A DNA stretch of 64,000 nt. Origin: Chinchilla lanigera (Eukaryota; Chordata; Mammalia; Rodentia; Chinchillidae). Below the pieces are notes generated by a model that had not been told where the DNA came from, ran no database searches, and was given only the letters and a program-made list of their open reading frames with translations. Location of the stretch: contig NW_004955426.1 of assembly GCF_000276665.1 (NCBI RefSeq), forward strand, positions 24,985,839 to 25,049,838, written 5' to 3'. Position 1 is the first letter of the stretch; each line of letters opens with the position of its first letter. The position numbers were made by a program, and so were the translations under genes. Below, one piece after another: positions 59,200-64,000 of this stretch.

Positions 59200-59400
59200 A
59201 TTTAAAATATATTTTCGCAAAAATTTAATCCACTTAGTACTCAAATCTCTGTATGACTGACATTAGTTGTTCTCATTTTACTGGTGAGGAATCAAAGGTT
59301 GAGGGCAGCTACAGGACTAGTCCAATGGCCCACAGTATTAATCCTGCAAAAGCTAGGAGGTGAAGCTAGCTCTCATAAAACCACTGCATTCTCCAACTAC
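59200..59400 (-). repeat. MIR SINE, reverse
   Basis: 'gttctcattttactggtgag', 'gaatcaaaggttgagggcag' and 'gctaggaggtgaagctagct' are clear reversed MIR motifs. Confidence 0.7.
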
Positions 59401-59899
59401 GCCAATGAGGTCTCTCATTTAATTTTTCTCTAATTCCTCCAGGTGTTTTGTATCTCTGTACTAATGAGTTCAGGGATCAAAGGCTAGATTTCTTTGTATT
59501 TGCTATAGAATATTTCTGGGCATACAGAAGATGCTAATATCACATATTCTATCTATCTCATTTCTTCTGCCTTCTCCTACAAAGCAACCGAAGGAAGCAT
59601 GGAAGACACAAAAAGAAAGGACAGGAGGCAGCATGTCAATAACACACCAGGAAAAAAAACAAAGTAAAAACAATCCTATCCTAAAACAAAAGCAGCAACA
59701 CCTTACTTCTTATTTTATTCCATCTCCTCATTCAGGAATAGAAAATTACAAGAACTCTCAAGACTAGGAGAATGTGAATATAGGCAGAAAGAACAAAAAA
59801 AAGAGACAAGGAATTCCAGGTATAGCCAAATGACCTTAAAGTTTTGTATGTCTGAGGTTTCAAATGTCTTGCAGCTTTTGAGGGAGAAGTTGGAGGTCT

Positions 59900-60065
59900 T
59901 TGGGCTCCAGAGCAAGGGCTGACATAGTGAAGGCCCCACAGAGTAAATATTGTAGGTTCTGTGGACCACATAGTTTCTGTCATATCTACCTAGTTCTACC
60001 ATTACCCCACAAAATGAGAATAGACAATACACAAGCAAATAGCCATGGCTCTGTCCCTATAACTT
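59900..60065 (-). repeat. hAT-type DNA transposon remnant
   Basis: 'agagtaaatattgtaggttc', 'tgtggaccacatagtttctg' and 'aatagacaatacacaagcaa' match a common mammalian MER1-group element in one orientation. Confidence 0.5.
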
Positions 60066-60084
60066 TTTTCAACATTTTAATTTT

Positions 60085-60246
60085 GTAATATTATTTTTCA
60101 AGCTCAGGGTCTCTGTTGAGCTACATCCCTAACTTTTTTTAGTTTGAGATGGGATCTCAGCCACTAAAATGCTTCAGCTGGGCTCAAATTTGTGATCCTC
60201 TTGCCTAACCCCCTCAGAATGCTGGGGTTACAGGCATGTGCCACCA
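60085..60246 (-). repeat. B4 SINE, reverse, diverged
   Basis: 'gttgagctacatccctaact', 'gtttgagatgggatctcagc' and 'gctggggttacaggcatgtg' in reversed B4 order. Confidence 0.7.
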
Positions 60247-60574
60247 TATATCCTTCCAATTAAAAAAGAAAAAAATCTTATTTATAAAAATCAGCTCCTG
60301 CTCTACTTGGCCCACCTACTGTTAAAAGTTAATATTTATCACACATCCTTGTTACTTTTGATCTTATTTTCTGTCCAACAGTTATCACCCAATAGAAGGC
60401 ATTTACGGAAATCCATGGAGGCATTTTAGTTGTCACTATGACTAAGAGGCACCAGTAGCAGGGGGTCAAAGATACTAACCTAGAAGAAAAATGGCAACCC
60501 TATACAATTAAGGGCTGTCCTGCCGTAGCACTACTGTCCATGCCACTAGCACTACTGCTAAGAAACAGATGGCT

Positions 60575-60737
60575 CGCCAGGCGTGGTGGTGCATGCCTGT
60601 AATTCCAGCACTAGGGAGGCTGAGGCAGGAGGACCACTGTTAGTTTGAGACCAGCCTGGGCTACAAAATGAGCTCAAGGCCAGCCTGAACTGCATAGCGA
60701 AACCCTGTCTCAAGAAGACAAAAAAAAAAAAAGGAAA
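60575..60737 (+). mobile_element. B1 SINE with intact target duplication
   Basis: Well-preserved B1 (gccaggcgtggtggtgcatg ... gaaaccctgtctcaagaaga, A tail) with an exact 15-base duplication, aagaaacagatggct, at 60,560-60,574 and 60,738-60,752. One of the younger B1 copies here. Confidence 0.95.
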
Positions 60738-61674
60738 AAGAAACAGATGGCTAATCCTATCCCCATCCCACAAATCTGTTTATTCACCTTGCTTAAGTTG
60801 TTCCAAAGTAGAAAATAAGTAAGTTTCAAGATGACCCTGACCATCACTACTTCTCATTTCTCTTGTACTGGGAAGACACACATGCATACTTGCACACACA
60901 TACAAATATACACACATCTTCAAACACAGACACACAAATCTGAGGAAAGAGGAAGTACCCTCTCCTTACTACTGCACTTATTTTCAAACAACCATGCTAC
61001 CAGCAGAAGCACTGCTAAACAAAATGTGCTTTGTTGTCCATCAAGCACGCAAATATTTAAAGAACAAATTAACTCTTTTCTACTGGGTAAAATGAAGCAA
61101 GAAATGATGAGCAAGAAGTTCATTATTGTCCACTTGTAGAATTCCCTCCTTGCTTTTATTTCTCCCTTCTCTCTTTATTTTAGTTCTTTGGGCCTACAAA
61201 TAGAGTGTGGCACCACTTAGTTCCTCCATTTTGAATCACTGGAAACTTGGCACCCAATAAATCAATGGTCTCCTGAAGCATATCTCTTAATTCAACTAGG
61301 GTTTGGAACAGACTGAAAAGACAGCCTTATTGCAGCTGTTGGATAGGAAGTATTAAAAGATAAAAAGTTGGTATAAAGTCACTTTGGTTAATAAATGATC
61401 AAAGTCTGATTCAGCCAGTTTAAAAACAACCTTAACAGTATGCAACTGAACTAGCACAAGGAAGGAAACAAAGTGAATAGTTCCAGAGATTATACAAGGA
61501 CAAGGCAAGATAATACCCCACAATAAGGTACAGAACAGCTGGTGAACAAGGCAAATAAGTAGATAACACACTCATTTACCAAACAGAAACGTCAGAATAC
61601 TTAGCTACTTTGCTCCCAATTAGATTTCTAATTAACTACAGCTGCAAATTTAATGAGCTATATAGTTTGTACAT

Positions 61675-62290
61675 TATTCATTTAATAAATATTTGTAGGG
61701 CACTTTTCCTAGTCCAGGAAGTATTTCTAGGTACTGAGGATACTGCATTAAACAAGATATAAAAGGTCCCTATTATTCTGTTAGAGCTTAACTTTCTACA
61801 GCATATGTGTATGGGAAGGGGACAAGAAGAGCAAGTTAACAAATTAAGTTAAAATGTGCCATGACTAAAAAGAAATAAAAAAGGCAGGGGATGTGAAAGT
61901 AGTGACAAAATCACTATTCAAAATGAGCAGTCAGGAAAGGTCTTTCTAGCAAGACGTTTGAGCTGAGACCTAAATGACAAAAGATGTCATCTACCTGAAA
62001 ATCTAGAGAAAGTACACTCTAGAGAAAGGAAAATGCCAAGGTAGAACAAAACATTCCATGTTTTGAGGGAAGGGAGTAAGACTTGCATGCTTATAGAAGA
62101 AGGAAAGTAAGAAATCACAGATGTGGGCCAAAACCATAAGCACAGAAAATCTAATAGGACATAATTATAGATGTGGATTTATTGTGGGAGTGATGAAGAA
62201 TCCATAGATTTTAATACAACAGAAAGATATAAACTGATTTACACTTTTAAAATATTAGTCAGGCCCAAAGGAGGGGGGTGGACTATAGGA
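61675..62290 (-). repeat. L2 LINE 3' region, reverse
   Basis: 'ttcatttaataaatatttgt', 'ggtactgaggatactgcatt', 'ggaaaggtctttctagcaag', 'gagctgagacctaaatgaca' and 'gaaagatataaactgattta' follow the reversed L2 3' consensus. Confidence 0.8.
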
Positions 62291-64000
62291 TACAAATATG
62301 TGCCCAGGGAGACCAGTTATGAACTACCAAGGTAATTTAGTAAAAGATAACCATAGATTATACCAGGATAACTGCTGTGAAGATAGAAGGGGGAACAGAT
62401 ACTTTAAATATGTGGGAAGAGTAAAGTCAACTCAGCTTGGAGGGGAAAAAAAAAGGAATCCAGGATATCTATCTCAGGTACCTGGAAAACATATACTGAG
62501 GCCAAAGTTTACTGGATATCTTTTGTTAGGATATCTCAGGGAAGAAACAATGAGGTGGAAAGTAGGGGAAAAGAGGAAAAAGGCAGGCAGGAAGAATAAA
62601 TACACGGCCTATGTTAAGCTGGCAACAGCTCCAGAAACACAGATGACTACAGATCTTGTGTAACTTCTTAAGAAAGACCATATAAAACTATTGTGTCTTG
62701 CAAACAATCCATCTGGGGAGAGGAGAACTAATTTGGAAGCTCCTTTCCATACTCTGTTCTCCCCACAGGTCAAGGTTTGCTCCACATTTTAACTCATCCA
62801 CAATCTGGGTTTGTGACTTAGGCCCTCTAGACCTTCAACAGATCTAATCTTGCTAGTGCCAAGGTGTGATGGTCTTTCATTGTCAGTCACCATCACTTAT
62901 GGGGTTCTTTGGTCCATGGTAGTAACAACAACCAAAGCTTTATGGCTAAAGAACAGTTTGAGCTATCACAAGGGCAGGCAGATGGAGGCAAATGGGGTTA
63001 TATTTTGGAATGACACATAAACCATCAGAGTTGACCTGCGGCTCTGGAGCTTAAGCAGCTGGGTGCTACCTATTACTGACATGAGGAAAAGTGGAAAGCA
63101 CCAGATGTTTGGGAGAAAAATCAGGAGTTGTGCTCTGTACACATCAAGTTTGAGATACTAAGGAGATAGTCCAATGGGTATCAAACAATTAGTAGAGATT
63201 TTAGAGACTAGAGTTCAGCAATGATGGTGTATGTCTGATAGCCATCAGTATAGAAAGGGTACTGAATGCAGGAAACTACCTAAGTTTAAGTGGGAAAAGA
63301 ATAGTATGAGAAAAAGTGTTTTTCTAAATATTGTAGCTGACCAATATTCAGAAAATATGCAAAAGGGACAAGCAAAGATTAAAGGATTGGACATTGAGAG
63401 AAAAGAAGAGGCATGAAAGTGTGGTAGTACTGAAGATTAGAAAGACAGTGGTGCACTGTGCTAAATACTGAGAGTGTAGTGAATGAGAGAAAAGTGACAG
63501 CTATGTTGACAACATGCTAGACAATGATAATCTTTAAATCTTCCTACTCTTAATGCCAGTTGTTCCTAGAATTCATCCTTTGACTTTAGAGAAGTTGAAC
63601 TCAGTGTTTTGGACATCTAGCAGGTTGGAAGTTTCATGCCCCTATATCATCTGGAGGTCTTCCGCCGAGGTAACTGGACAGAGATAAAAGTTTGCATTTA
63701 TTTCACAGATCCCAGATTGTGACTTGCTTAGGTGCTCAAAATTTTAGAATCGAAATTTTTATGATATTATGTCTTTGCCCATTCCTTATAATTGGTCATA
63801 CTTCATATAAATTTAAGCTGAAAACATGGGAAGGTTACAAGGTTATAATGCTTCTTTAATGGGACAGTTTATTCTGGTTTTGTATATGTTGCATGTGGAC
63901 TTAGTTGCTGAACTTACTAGTGTTCCTTGTTTTACCTGTTTGACTTACTTGACTGCTGCAGTTTATTATCTTAGCAGCATTAAGGAAATGTAATATAGGA

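Larger units (their letters stand above)
40430..64000 (-). other. TTC33: TTC33 5'-side intron, more than 23.5 kb
   Basis: From the acceptor at 40,430 to the window edge no TTC33 exon is seen on the minus strand, so this is taken as one large intron. It is packed with L1, L2, LTRs, SINEs and two composite retroposons. Stretches with nothing recognised include 43,080-44,510, 47,360-47,800, 56,665-57,440, 57,875-58,850, 60,740-61,670 and 62,300-64,000. Confidence 0.7.

Overview
This window is nuclear DNA from a placental mammal, almost certainly a rodent. It has two intron-containing genes with mammalian splice sites, a CpG-rich promoter, and dispersed B1, B4 and ID SINEs. ID and B4 elements are rodent-specific; MIR, L2, MaLR LTRs and L1 complete the repeat content. 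The ID and B1 forms do not look murine, and a beaver-like (Castorimorpha) rodent would fit, but that species guess is weak. No bacterial, CRISPR or phage features are present.

Layout. Positions 1-11,200 are upstream intergenic DNA with old repeats, a (TTTC)n tract and possible regulatory sequence. PTGER4, the prostaglandin E2 receptor EP4, lies on the + strand: a CpG-rich promoter and non-coding exon 1 (about 11,200-12,098), the main coding exon (12,549-13,464), a 9.6 kb intron, and the last exon (23,039 to about 24,975). Joining the coding parts in frame gives 487 residues, against 488 in human. From about 25.3 to 31.7 kb the intergenic space is filled by MER5A-like, L1, MaLR and SINE sequence plus a large imperfect palindrome. 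TTC33 lies on the - strand: three coding exons at 40,429-40,348, 38,981-38,850 and 33,489-33,136. They encode about the last 188 of 262 residues, including most of the TPR region. The start codon and first ~74 residues were not found and should lie beyond 64,000. The two genes are convergent (tail to tail), as in human 5p13.1. Everything after 40.4 kb is one TTC33 intron, heavily loaded with repeats.

Notable content. (1) Three insertions (about 6.65, 44.9 and 48.7 kb) share one A-tailed 3' module built of ~100 bp imperfect repeats. They are flanked by target-site duplications but carry different 5' bodies: one a retroviral gag-protease remnant, one a GC-rich ~86 bp tandem repeat plus unrecognised sequence. 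This resembles the architecture of SVA-type composite retrotransposons and is the best candidate for an undescribed system here. (2) A processed PUDP (HDHD1) pseudogene lies in a TTC33 intron. (3) A palindrome with ~170 bp arms lies at 27.1-27.8 kb. (4) A nearly full-length but dead L1 is split by a solo LTR. (5) Several ID insertions have perfect or near-perfect target duplications, which indicates recent activity.

The two genes are not known to act in one pathway. EP4 is a Gs-coupled receptor at the plasma membrane; TTC33 is a small TPR protein of poorly known role. Their linkage is conserved synteny.
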